Shown: positions 8,287 to 16,146 of the stretch, piece after piece
Layout: each line of letters opens with the position of its first letter
How positions within the stretch are numbered: position 1 is the stretch's first letter
Program-made: the position numbers and the translations under genes
Assembly (NCBI RefSeq): GCF_900156455.1
Contig: NZ_FTNQ01000001.1
Span: 186,001-250,000, forward strand
DNA: 64,000 nt
From: Microbacterium sp. RURRCA19A
Lineage (GTDB): Bacteria; Actinomycetota; Actinomycetes; Actinomycetales; Microbacteriaceae
Direction: 5' to 3'
The notes under the pieces: model-generated
What the model saw: the letters and a program-made list of their open reading frames with translations, nothing else
The model's database searches: none
Told to the model about the DNA's origin: nothing

Positions 8287-9399
8287 CTACGCTTCGTGCG
8301 ACCCCCGACGCTTCCGCACGATGCGCCGGACACCCCACACGATCAGCACCGCGACGCCCGCGACGGCGATCCAGGGGAGCAGGAACCCCAGGCCGATCAC
8401 CACCCCGTTCAGCGTGGCGATGAGTCCGTTCCACCCGGCGACCAGTCCGTCGCCGAAGCCGGCCGGATCGGCGGTCACCGTCGCCGAACGCGTGTTCACC
8501 TGGACGCTCAGCGACGACATCGCCACCTGCGACTCGATCGAGGTGAGCACGGCCCGGTCGGAGTCGAGTTGCGCCTGACGCTCCGACAGCGCGGACTCGG
8601 CGGCGATGAGGTCGGCCACCGACCCGGCCTGAGCCATGAGCTCGGTCAGGCGGGTAACGGATGCCTCGCCGGCGGCGACGCGGGCACGCAGGTCGACCGT
8701 CTGCTCGGTGACGTCGGAGCGGTTGACGCTCGTCGCACTGACCTCGCCGACCGCGGAGAGCCCGTCCATGACCGAGGCCAGGGCGTCGGCCGGCACCCGC
8801 ACGGTGATCCAGCCGGACGAGACGGCCGGCTGTGCCGCGGTCCCGTCGAGAGGCACCACGCCGTACCCGCCCCCGACCTGCGAGGACTCGACGAACCCGC
8901 CGGCCGAGTCGGCGGCATCCGTGATCTGCTCGAGGGCCGCGCGCACGTCGTCGACCTCTACGGTGACAGAGCCGGTGGCGACGATGTCGCGACCCGCATC
9001 GGCCGCGGTGCCCGATGACGCCGCCACCCCGCTCGATGAATCACCGGTGACGCCTCCGGGCGCGACCGGCGCACTGAAGTCGCGCGACCCGTCCACGGCA
9101 CCCAGGCCGGGGTCGGCTGCGCCGCCCACCTCGGACCCGGGGGCGAACTGCTCGGTCACACCGCCGTCGGACCGGCTCGCCTCCGAGATCGACGAGCCCG
9201 ACGTGCCGGTGGAGGTGGTGAGCGCGGGTCCGACGACGGCAGCGACCACGACCACGGCGGCCGCGGCGCCGACACCTGTCCACACGCCCCGTCGACGGCG
9301 GCGGCGCGCGGCGCGCTCGTCGGCGATCCGCGCGAAGACGGTGGCCTCGATGGCATCCACGCGATCGGCGCGCAGGGGGGGAAGGCTGGGGGTGGTCAT
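8287..9399 (-). CDS. DUF4349 membrane protein, possible partner of the adjacent sigma factor
   Basis: 370 residues from ATG 9399, which overlaps the sigma factor stop by 4 bp. A short cytoplasmic N-terminus rich in Arg is followed by one transmembrane helix (about residues 40-60), an extracytoplasmic Ser/Gly-rich region, the DUF4349 domain (VATGSVTVEVDDVRAAL onward) with a likely helical hairpin (LRARVAAGEASVTRLTEL), and a second helix near the C-terminus ending in basic residues. It has the topology expected of a membrane-bound sigma regulator but lacks a HxxxCxxC zinc anti-sigma motif. A role in controlling the sigma factor is inferred from the overlap only. Confidence 0.78.
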   Translation of the reverse strand: MTTPSLPPLRADRVDAIEATVFARIADERAARRRRRRGVWTGVGAAAAVVVVAAVVGPALTTSTGTSGSSISEASRSDGGVTEQFAPGSEVGGAADPGLGAVDGSRDFSAPVAPGGVTGDSSSGVAASSGTAADAGRDIVATGSVTVEVDDVRAALEQITDAADSAGGFVESSQVGGGYGVVPLDGTAAQPAVSSGWITVRVPADALASVMDGLSAVGEVSATSVNRSDVTEQTVDLRARVAAGEASVTRLTELMAQAGSVADLIAAESALSERQAQLDSDRAVLTSIESQVAMSSLSVQVNTRSATVTADPAGFGDGLVAGWNGLIATLNGVVIGLGFLLPWIAVAGVAVLIVWGVRRIVRKRRGSHEA

Positions 9400-9950
9400 G
9401 AGGTCTCCGTCTCCATCGCGGTGGCGCGCACCCGGGAACGGATGCGGGAGAGGCGGTTGCGCACCGTCCCGTGCGAGACGCCGAGCGTCTCGGCGGCGGC
9501 CTGGTAGCCGTAGCCCTCGGCCGCGCACAAGCGGAAGATCTCGCGGTCGAGATCGCCGAGACCGTCGACGGCGGCGAGGATGGCCCCGACCGTTTCGGCC
9601 TCGACCACCTGGTTCTCGACGTCGACGAGGGCGGGGATGCGTTCGTCCAGTTCCGCCGTTTCTCCGTGCCGACGCCGCGACCGGAGCCGGTTCTGCGCCT
9701 GGAGTCGACAGACGGTGGCGAGCCACGGCAACAGGGACGCGCCCTCGAGCCGCAGCTTCGGGATCTTCCGCCAGGCGACGACGAACGTCTCCTGGACGAC
9801 GTCCTCCGCGTCGCTCTCGTCGTGGACGAGCCCGAACGCGATCCAGTACACCGGTCGCACGTATGCGCGGTACAGCGAGCGGAAGGCGTCCTCCGACCCG
9901 CCGGCGGCGCGCGCGACGAGCGCCCTGTCGTCGATCACGTCGTCGGTCAT
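9396..9950 (-). CDS. ECF-type RNA polymerase sigma factor
   Basis: 184 residues from ATG 9950, with GAGGG ten bases upstream. A longer frame could begin at 9995 but has no SD and adds unrelated sequence. Region 2 is recognisable (LYRAYVRPVYWIAFGL, then DESDAEDVVQETFVVAWRK), as is region 4 with its helix-turn-helix (LDREIFRLCAAEGYGYQ, GVSHGTVRNRLSRIR). The linker contains no region 3, as expected for ECF sigma factors. It is followed by the overlapping DUF4349 membrane protein gene. The regulon is unknown. Confidence 0.9.
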   Translation of the reverse strand: MTDDVIDDRALVARAAGGSEDAFRSLYRAYVRPVYWIAFGLVHDESDAEDVVQETFVVAWRKIPKLRLEGASLLPWLATVCRLQAQNRLRSRRRHGETAELDERIPALVDVENQVVEAETVGAILAAVDGLGDLDREIFRLCAAEGYGYQAAAETLGVSHGTVRNRLSRIRSRVRATAMETETS

Positions 9951-10069
9951 GGCATCCGTTCCCTCGCGTGGGCACCCGTGCGAGCACTCTCTCACTCAGA
10001 GGTGTCCGCCGGCGCGTGATCGTCTCATACCCGGTTCCGGGCGGGATGCCGAGCCGACGAGGCGGTCGG

Positions 10070-10099
10070 TAGACTTCAGCGTTTCCCCCGAACGAAAGG
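10070..10099 (+). promoter_or_regulatory. -10 box and Shine-Dalgarno for the terC-like gene
   Basis: TAGACT at 10070-10075 and GAAAGG at 10094-10099 precede ATG 10106, giving a leader of about 24 nt. This is too short for a manganese riboswitch. Confidence 0.55.
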
Positions 10100-10105
10100 C
10101 CCGTC

Positions 10106-11095
10106 ATGGAGTTGCAGCTGGACCCGGTGTTCCAGACGGTCACCCTCGTGGTGCTCGTCCTGATCCTCGCCGCGGATCTGCTCATCATCCTGGCCCGGCC
10201 GCACATCCCCTCGCCCAAGGAGTCGACGCTCTGGGTGGTGTTCTATGTGGTGCTCGCGCTGGCGTTCGCGGGGATCCTCGTGGTCGCCGCCGGGGGAGAG
10301 GTCGCGGGGCAGTTCGTCGCCGGTTGGCTCACGGAATACAGCCTGTCGATCGACAACCTCTTCGTCTTCGTCCTGATCATGGGTCAGTTCGCGGTTCCGC
10401 GCCGCTATCAGCAGGAGGTGTTGATGGTGGGGATCATCATCGCGCTCGTGCTGCGCGGTGCGTTCATCCTCGTCGGCGCGACGATCATCGAGAACTTCAG
10501 CCCGATCTTCTACCTGTTCGGCGCGTTCCTCATCTACACCGCGATCCGTCAGGCGTTCCCGGGCGACGACCACGACGACGACGCCCAGAAAGAGAATCTG
10601 ATCGTCCGGATGCTGCGTCGCGTCCTCCCCATCAGCGACGCGTACGACGGGAAGAAGGTCGTGACGCGCATCGACGGAAAGCGCGTGTTCACGCCGATGA
10701 TCATCGTGTTCGCCGCGATCGGTGTGACCGACCTGCTGTTCGCGATCGACTCGATCCCGGCGATCTTCGGCATCACGCAGAGCCCGTTCATCGTGTTCAC
10801 CGCGAACCTGTTCGCGTTGATGGGCCTGCGGCAGCTGTACTTCCTGCTCGGCGATCTGCTGGAGCGACTGCGGTTCCTGCACTACGGCATCGCGTTCATC
10901 CTGGCGTTCATCGGCGTGAAGCTGATCCTGCACGCGCTGCACGTGAACGAGCTGCCGTTCCTCAACGGCGGCGAGCCGGTCGAGTGGGCGCCGGAGATCT
11001 CGACGTGGGTGTCGCTCGCCGTGATCGTGCTGTCGATGGTCGTGGCGACCGTCGCCAGCCTGACGATTCCGGCGAAGACCGCCGCGAAGGACTGA
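10106..11095 (+). CDS. TerC-family integral membrane protein
   Basis: 329 residues, with about nine hydrophobic segments. The family hallmark ENFSPIF and SLSIDNLFVFVLIMG, plus the second acidic membrane motif FAIDSIPAIFGIT, are present. TerC-family proteins (including Alx and YkoY types) are linked to manganese export and metallation of exported proteins; tellurite resistance is the historical name. It is a single gene with its own promoter, convergent with the monooxygenase gene 26 bp away. No ter operon surrounds it, so a metal-homeostasis role is more likely than tellurite resistance (inference). Confidence 0.9.
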   Translation: MELQLDPVFQTVTLVVLVLILAADLLIILARPHIPSPKESTLWVVFYVVLALAFAGILVVAAGGEVAGQFVAGWLTEYSLSIDNLFVFVLIMGQFAVPRRYQQEVLMVGIIIALVLRGAFILVGATIIENFSPIFYLFGAFLIYTAIRQAFPGDDHDDDAQKENLIVRMLRRVLPISDAYDGKKVVTRIDGKRVFTPMIIVFAAIGVTDLLFAIDSIPAIFGITQSPFIVFTANLFALMGLRQLYFLLGDLLERLRFLHYGIAFILAFIGVKLILHALHVNELPFLNGGEPVEWAPEISTWVSLAVIVLSMVVATVASLTIPAKTAAKD

Positions 11096-11121
11096 CAAGC
11101 CCGATTGCCGGGCCGCGCCGG

Positions 11122-12435
11122 TCAGAACGCGCGCAGATTCGCCCCCAGGCCGCCGTCGACGTACTCCTCGCGGAGGATGCCGCGGCGTCGGAGGATCGGT
11201 ACGAGCTCGTCGAGCAGCCGGTGCACGGTGACCGGGTGCAGGTCGCCCCACCGCAGGACGCCGTCGTTGCCCCAGTCGCCCAGCTCCTCGATGCGGTCGG
11301 CGAACTCCTGGGCCGTGCCGACGAACCCGGACCCGTCGTTAAGGCGCCCGAGGCGCGCGTGCGCGGCGAGGATCGCCCGCAGGGGCGCGTCCGGCTCGTG
11401 CGCCCCCACCAGGCGACGGATGCTGCCCTCCGAGACGTGCTCGCCGAAGATCGCCCGGTCCAGGGGCGTGTCCAGGTCGAGGCCGGTGAGGTCGGTCTCG
11501 AGATCGCTCGACTGCTTGCGGGCGATGGCGAGCAGGGCCGCGTCATCCGGATCCGCGGATGCCGCGACCAGGCGGTCCGCCTCCTCCGGCGAGGACACGA
11601 GCACGGGCTGGATCGCGAAGAGGATCTTCACGTCGCTCGCGGCGCGTCCCGCCGCCTCCGCTGCGGCGTGGATGCGCCCGCGGTAGGCGCGGATGCTCTG
11701 CTCGTCGAGCGGGGCCAGCGCGAGCTGCACATCGGAGTTGCGTCCGGCGAAGGCCAGACCGCGCCCGGAGCCGCCGGGGGAGACGATCGCGGGCTCGCCG
11801 TCCGTGAACGGGACGGCATTGAGCGGGCCGTCGAAGCCGAAGTACTCGCCGCGGTGCTGCGCGGCATCCAGTCGGGTCCCGTCCGCGTAGACGCCGGACT
11901 CCTCGTCCTCGACGAGCGCGCCGTCGCCCCAGCTGCGCCAGAGGGAGCGCAGCCCGTCGATCCACTCCTCGGCCCGGTCGTACGCGGCGTCGTGACCGAG
12001 CTGCGGGCCGGTGGAGAAGTGCCGCGCGCTGCCGGTGTCGGTGACGACGTTGAGACCCAGCCGGTGCCCGCTCAAGTGTTGCAGCGTCGCGAACTGGCGC
12101 GCGGCCGTGTACGGCAGGTACGCCGCCGGGTTGACGGTGGGGACGACCCCGAGATGCTGCGTGGCGGCGAAGAGGTACGGCGCCAGCAGCAGCGGGTCGT
12201 GCTTGGGCCCGCCGAACGCGTGCCGCACGCGCAGGTCGATCGTTTCGGCGCTGCCGAGCGAGGGCGCATCCTCGATGATCAGCAGGTCGAATCCGGCCTG
12301 CTCGAGCGTCCGCGCGGAGTCCTGGTATAGGCCGGGTTCAGTCCAGCGGTGATTCCAGCGGAGGTACGGGTGGCCCCAGCCGTGCGGACCGAATCCGCGC
12401 GCGAGGAACCAGCCGAAGTGCTGCAGCCGGCTCAC
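11122..12435 (-). CDS. LLM-class flavin-dependent monooxygenase (NtaA/SnaA/DszA type)
   Basis: 437 residues. The GTG at 12435 is used because it overlaps the upstream stop as GTGA and yields SRLQHFGWFLARGFGPHGW, close to the family opening. Family segments include FDLLIIEDAPSLG, LSGHRLGLNVVTDTG and YDRAEEWIDGLRSLW. This group uses FMNH2 and oxygen to attack substrates such as nitrilotriacetate or dibenzothiophene sulfone. Coupling to a sulfhydrylase-type gene suggests release of sulfur from an organic compound. A flavin reductase would be needed as partner; one lies about 10 kb away at 876-1502, but there is no evidence for pairing. Confidence 0.88.
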   Translation of the reverse strand: MSRLQHFGWFLARGFGPHGWGHPYLRWNHRWTEPGLYQDSARTLEQAGFDLLIIEDAPSLGSAETIDLRVRHAFGGPKHDPLLLAPYLFAATQHLGVVPTVNPAAYLPYTAARQFATLQHLSGHRLGLNVVTDTGSARHFSTGPQLGHDAAYDRAEEWIDGLRSLWRSWGDGALVEDEESGVYADGTRLDAAQHRGEYFGFDGPLNAVPFTDGEPAIVSPGGSGRGLAFAGRNSDVQLALAPLDEQSIRAYRGRIHAAAEAAGRAASDVKILFAIQPVLVSSPEEADRLVAASADPDDAALLAIARKQSSDLETDLTGLDLDTPLDRAIFGEHVSEGSIRRLVGAHEPDAPLRAILAAHARLGRLNDGSGFVGTAQEFADRIEELGDWGNDGVLRWGDLHPVTVHRLLDELVPILRRRGILREEYVDGGLGANLRAF

Positions 12436-13772
12436 GCGTTCACGACCTCGCGCACGTCGTCGGCATCCACGAACTCGTCGATGGCGACGGATGCCGTGCC
12501 CTCGAGGGCCTGAGCGAGGTCGGCGATGATGTCGTCGATGTCCTCGATGCCGATCGAGAGGCGGATCGTCCCGGGGAAGACCCCGGCGCGTTCGCGTTCG
12601 GCCACGGTCCGGGCGGAGTGGCTCGTGCTCTGCGGGTGCAGCACGAGTGTGCGCACGTCGCCGAGGTGGGTCATGTGCGTGATGAGGCGCACCGACTGCA
12701 CGAGGTGCCGCGCGGCCTCCAGCCCGCCGCGGAGGGTCACGGTGAACACCGACCCGCTCCCGCGCGTGAGGTACCGGCGACCGAGATCGTGGTGCGGGTG
12801 CGAGGGGAGACCGACGTAGTCGACGCGCTCGACCTCGGGGTGGGTCTCGAGCCACCGGGCGACCGCGAGCGCGTTGGCGGACTGCCGCTCGACCCGCAGG
12901 CTCAGCGTCTCGACGCCCTGACCGATGAGGAAGGCGTTCAGCGGCGACGGCGACGGGCCGAAACGCGGGGCGACGCTCTCACGGAGGTACTGCCCGCGCG
13001 CGCGACGGCCGTATTTCTCGGCGTAGCTCGCGCCGCCGAGCCGGTCGGTCTGCACGAGGTGCGGGAACAGGTGTCCCGAGGCGGCGGCGTCGAAGCGCCC
13101 GTCGTCGACGATGACGCCGCCGAGGACGGCGCCCTGGCCTGCGAGGAACTTGCTCGCCGAGTGCACGACGATCGCCGCGCCGTGCTCGATCGGACGCAGG
13201 AGGTACGGGGTCGTGAACGTGCTGTCGACGACGAGCGGAACGCCGCGCTCGGCACCGATCGCCGCGACCGCGGCGACGTCGAGCACGTCGTTCCGGGCGT
13301 TCGACAGGGTCTCGGCGAAGAGGGCCTTGGTCCGCGGCGTGATCGCCGCGCGCCACGCGGCCAGGTCCGAGGTGTCGACGAAGGTCGCCTGGATGCTGAG
13401 TCGCGAGAAGTTGTCGAGGAGGAGACCGCGCGTGCCCTCGTAGATGTGCTCGGACACGACGATGTGGTCGCCGGCATCCAGGAGTCCGAGGAGCGCGACC
13501 GTGACCGCTGCTTGACCGCTGGAGACGAGGATCGCCTGGTCGCCGCCCTCGAGCGACGCGAGGCGTTCCTCGACCGCCTGCACCGTCGGGTTGCCGGTGC
13601 GCGTGTACCCGAAGCCGCTGCCGGTCGCGAAGTGCGCCGCGGACTCGTCGAGGTCGGAGAACGTGAATCCGGCCGTCAGGTAGATCGGCGTGGCCCGCGG
13701 CGACGCGGGCGCGGCGGACGCCCCCACGTGCACCTGACGGGTCGAGAACCCGGTGTCATCCTGCGCGCCCAT
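12432..13772 (-). CDS. PLP-dependent O-acetylhomoserine/O-acetylserine sulfhydrylase-like enzyme (MetY family)
   Basis: 446 residues from ATG 13772 with a strong SD (GGAAGGAG) eight bases upstream. The Cys/Met-metabolism PLP fold is evident: YTRTGNPTVQAVEERLASLEGG, SSGQAAVTVALL, the phosphate-binding region, and VVHSASKFLAGQG with the PLP-binding lysine. The length (about 430-450) and the YLTAGFTF start match O-acetylhomoserine sulfhydrylase better than cystathionine synthase. It would fix sulfide (or methanethiol) onto an activated homoserine. The overlap with the monooxygenase gene supports a sulfur-scavenging unit. I see no recognisable SAM riboswitch upstream. Confidence 0.88.
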   Translation of the reverse strand: MGAQDDTGFSTRQVHVGASAAPASPRATPIYLTAGFTFSDLDESAAHFATGSGFGYTRTGNPTVQAVEERLASLEGGDQAILVSSGQAAVTVALLGLLDAGDHIVVSEHIYEGTRGLLLDNFSRLSIQATFVDTSDLAAWRAAITPRTKALFAETLSNARNDVLDVAAVAAIGAERGVPLVVDSTFTTPYLLRPIEHGAAIVVHSASKFLAGQGAVLGGVIVDDGRFDAAASGHLFPHLVQTDRLGGASYAEKYGRRARGQYLRESVAPRFGPSPSPLNAFLIGQGVETLSLRVERQSANALAVARWLETHPEVERVDYVGLPSHPHHDLGRRYLTRGSGSVFTVTLRGGLEAARHLVQSVRLITHMTHLGDVRTLVLHPQSTSHSARTVAERERAGVFPGTIRLSIGIEDIDDIIADLAQALEGTASVAIDEFVDADDVREVVNA

Positions 13773-13877
13773 GCGGCACTCTCCTTCCAACGACGTGGCG
13801 ACAGGCTCGCACGGCGGCCCGCCCGCAGCCCAACCGTGCGGCGCCGTGTTACGCGGAGGGGCCCCGCGGCCCGGTGG

Positions 13878-13889
13878 TATCGTGGCGAG
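13878..13889 (+). promoter_or_regulatory. promoter -10 for the leucine leader peptide (leaderless type)
   Basis: TATCGT (13878-13883) ends 6 nt before the GTG at 13890, so transcription should begin at or near that start codon. No convincing -35 box is visible. Confidence 0.55.
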
Positions 13890-13940
13890 GTGCGGATCGC
13901 CGGCCTCCTCCTTAGCGGCCGCGACGAGACCTTGTTCTAG
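13890..13940 (+). CDS. leucine leader peptide of the leuCD operon
   Basis: A 16-residue ORF, MRIAGLLLSGRDETLF, from GTG 13890 to TAG 13938-13940. Three consecutive Leu codons (CTC CTC CTT) and one TTG near the end make it a typical sensor of charged tRNA-Leu. It lies 63 bp before leuC and overlaps an RNA hairpin. Leader peptides of this kind control leu genes in Actinobacteria; attenuation here is inferred from composition and position. Confidence 0.7.
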   Translation: MRIAGLLLSGRDETLF

Positions 13941-13968
13941 GCCTTTCTCGTCGCGGAGTTCGTCGCGG
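13919..13968 (+). promoter_or_regulatory. attenuator-like alternative hairpins upstream of leuC
   Basis: The arm CCGCGACGAGA (13919-13929), inside the leader peptide codons, pairs with TCTCGTCGCGG (13946-13956). The same arm can instead pair with a second copy, CGTCGCGG, at 13961-13968. A ribosome stalled at the Leu codons would change which pairing forms. There is no T-run, so control may be translational: CCTC (13970-13973) can also pair weakly with the leuC SD (13985-13990). Confidence 0.6.
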
Positions 13969-14003
13969 GCCTCACATCCCATCCGAGGAGAAACGCAAGT
14001 CTC

Positions 14004-15485
14004 ATGAGCACGACATCGATCGACGGCATCCACGTTCCCGATCGCCCCCGGACCCTGGCCGAGAAGGTCTGGGACGACCACCTGGTCGTGAAGGGCGAGA
14101 ACGGTCAGCCCGACCTCATCTACATCGACCTGCACCTGGTGCACGAGGTGACGAGCCCCCAGGCCTTCGACGGTCTGCGCGCGGAGGGGCGTCCCGTGCG
14201 GCGCCTCGATCTCACGATCGCGACCGAGGACCACAACACCCCGACGCTCGACATCGACAAGCCGATCGCCGACCTCACCAGCCGCACGCAGATCGAGACC
14301 CTGCGTCGCAACGCCGAGGAGTTCGGCGTCCGCATCCACTCGCTGGGCGACAAGGAGCAGGGGATCGTCCACGTCGTCGGACCCCAGCTGGGCCTGACGA
14401 TGCCCGGCATCACCGTCGTGTGCGGCGACAGCCACACCTCCACCCACGGTGCGTTCGGTGCGATGGCTTTCGGCATCGGCACGAGCGAGGTCGAGCACGT
14501 CCTGGCGACTCAGACGCTGCCGCTCAAGCCGTTCAAGACCATGGCGATCACCGTCGAGGGCGAGCTGAAGCCCGGCGTGACCGCGAAGGACATCATCCTC
14601 GCCATCATCGCCAAGATCGGCGCGAACGGCGGCCAGGGCTACGTGCTGGAATTCCGCGGCAGCGCGATCCGCTCCCTCTCGATGGAGGGGCGCATGACCA
14701 TGTGCAACATGTCGATCGAGGCCGGTGCCCGCGCGGGCATGATCGCGCCCGACGAAACGACCTTCGCGTACGTGAAGGACAAGCCGCACGCCCCGCAGGG
14801 GCAGGACTGGGACGACGCCGTCGCGTACTGGCGCACGCTGCCGAGCGACGAGGGCGCGGTCTACGACGCCGAGGTCTTCCTCGACGCGAACGAGCTCGAG
14901 CCCTTCGTCACCTGGGGCACCAACCCGGGCCAGGGCGTGTCGCTCTCCGACGTGGTGCCGACGCCGGCCGAGATCGCCGACCCGAACGAGCGCGCCGCCG
15001 CCGAGCGCGCGCTGGAGTACATGGACCTCGCAGCGGGCACACCCATGAAGGACATCCCCGTGGATGCCGTCTTCATGGGCTCGTGCACCAACAGCCGCAT
15101 CGAAGACCTCCGGGCCTTCGCGTCCGTGATCCAGGGGCGCACCAAGGCCGAGAACGTCCGTGTCATGGTCGTGCCGGGTTCGGCGCGCGTGCGCCTCGAG
15201 GCCGAGGCCGAGGGACTCGACAAGGTGTTCACGGCGTTCGGTGCCGAATGGCGCTTCGCCGGATGCTCGATGTGCCTGGGCATGAACCCCGACCAGCTCG
15301 CCCCGGGTGAGCGGTGCGCGTCGACGTCGAACCGCAACTTCGAGGGACGCCAGGGCAAGGGCGGCCGAACCCACCTCGTGTCGCCGCTGGTGGCCGCGGC
15401 CACCGCCGTGCGCGGAACGCTGTCCAGCCCCGCCGACCTCGAGCCGCTTCCCGCGGAGACCGTTTCGACCGGGGCGGAGGCCTGA
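14004..15485 (+). CDS. leuC: 3-isopropylmalate dehydratase, large subunit
   Basis: 493 residues, ATG 14004 with SD GAGGAG at 13985-13990. With LeuD it isomerises 2-isopropylmalate to 3-isopropylmalate in leucine synthesis. The aconitase-type iron-sulfur ligands are visible: C361 in FMGSCTNSR, and C421 and C424 in [11 protein letters not shown]. The N-terminus has the usual [12 protein letters not shown] and [16 protein letters not shown] leucine leader peptide sits directly upstream, so expression probably responds to leucine supply. leuD follows after one base. Confidence 0.97.
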   Translation: MSTTSIDGIHVPDRPRTLAEKVWDDHLVVKGENGQPDLIYIDLHLVHEVTSPQAFDGLRAEGRPVRRLDLTIATEDHNTPTLDIDKPIADLTSRTQIETLRRNAEEFGVRIHSLGDKEQGIVHVVGPQLGLTMPGITVVCGDSHTSTHGAFGAMAFGIGTSEVEHVLATQTLPLKPFKTMAITVEGELKPGVTAKDIILAIIAKIGANGGQGYVLEFRGSAIRSLSMEGRMTMCNMSIEAGARAGMIAPDETTFAYVKDKPHAPQGQDWDDAVAYWRTLPSDEGAVYDAEVFLDANELEPFVTWGTNPGQGVSLSDVVPTPAEIADPNERAAAERALEYMDLAAGTPMKDIPVDAVFMGSCTNSRIEDLRAFASVIQGRTKAENVRVMVVPGSARVRLEAEAEGLDKVFTAFGAEWRFAGCSMCLGMNPDQLAPGERCASTSNRNFEGRQGKGGRTHLVSPLVAAATAVRGTLSSPADLEPLPAETVSTGAEA

Positions 15486-15486
15486 C

Positions 15487-16083
15487 ATGGAGAAGTTCAG
15501 CACGCACACCGGAATCGTCGCCCCGCTGAAGCGCTCGGCGGTCGACACCGACCAGATCATCCCCGCCGTGTACCTCAAGCGGGTCACCAAGACGGGCTTC
15601 GAGGACGCGCTCTTCGCCAACTGGCGCCAGGACCCCGAGTTCGTCCTGAACCAGGATGCCTACCGCTCGGCATCCATCCTTGTCGCCGGCCCCGACTTCG
15701 GAACGGGATCCAGCCGCGAGCACGCCGTGTGGGCGCTGCGCGATTACGGGTTCCAGGTCGTCCTCAGCCCGAAGTTCGCCGACATCTTCCGCGGCAATTC
15801 GGGCAAGCAGGGCCTGGTCACGGGAGTGATCACCGAAGACGAGGTGGAGCGCATCTGGGCGGCGGTCGAGGCGCACCCGGGCGTGGAGATGACGGTCGAC
15901 CTCGAGGCGCGAACCGCCACACTCGGCGACCTCCGAGTCTCGTTCGAGATCGACGATTACACTAGGTGGCGGCTTCTCGAAGGGCTCGACGACATCGGGC
16001 TCACTCTGCGCGACGAAGACAAGATCGCGCAGTTCGAGGCGCGCCGCGAGGCATGGCGGCCGCGGACCCTCCCGGTCCGCTAA
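15487..16083 (+). CDS. leuD: 3-isopropylmalate dehydratase, small subunit
   Basis: 198 residues starting at ATG 15487, one base after the leuC stop. It supplies the swivelling domain of the dehydratase that closes over substrate. Visible family segments are [16 protein letters not shown] and [15 protein letters not shown], the latter contributing substrate-contacting Ser and Arg. The length is standard for the bacterial small subunit. It is tightly coupled to leuC and cotranscribed; murA follows 63 bp later and may be read through. Confidence 0.96.
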   Translation: MEKFSTHTGIVAPLKRSAVDTDQIIPAVYLKRVTKTGFEDALFANWRQDPEFVLNQDAYRSASILVAGPDFGTGSSREHAVWALRDYGFQVVLSPKFADIFRGNSGKQGLVTGVITEDEVERIWAAVEAHPGVEMTVDLEARTATLGDLRVSFEIDDYTRWRLLEGLDDIGLTLRDEDKIAQFEARREAWRPRTLPVR

Positions 16084-16146
16084 GCCCGGTCGGCCCGATC
16101 GGGCCGGTCCGTCGCCCCTCGTCCACGAAGTGAGGTCCACCCCCCT

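Noticed and set aside
9951..9995. Longer sigma factor start at 9995
   Set aside because: The additional N-terminus is unrelated to ECF proteins and has no SD, while ATG 9950 has GAGGG upstream.
9951..10105. Manganese (yybP-ykoY) riboswitch before the TerC-family gene
   Set aside because: The predicted leader is only about 24 nt and no conserved element is visible in the gap.
13773..13889. SAM-type riboswitch before the MetY-like gene
   Set aside because: I could not lay out the core helices; only short GC-rich pairings exist.
12432..15620. Minus-strand frame of 1062 codons extending upstream of the MetY-like gene across leuC
   Set aside because: The conserved protein starts at 13772 with a strong SD; everything upstream is the shadow of leuC and its leader.
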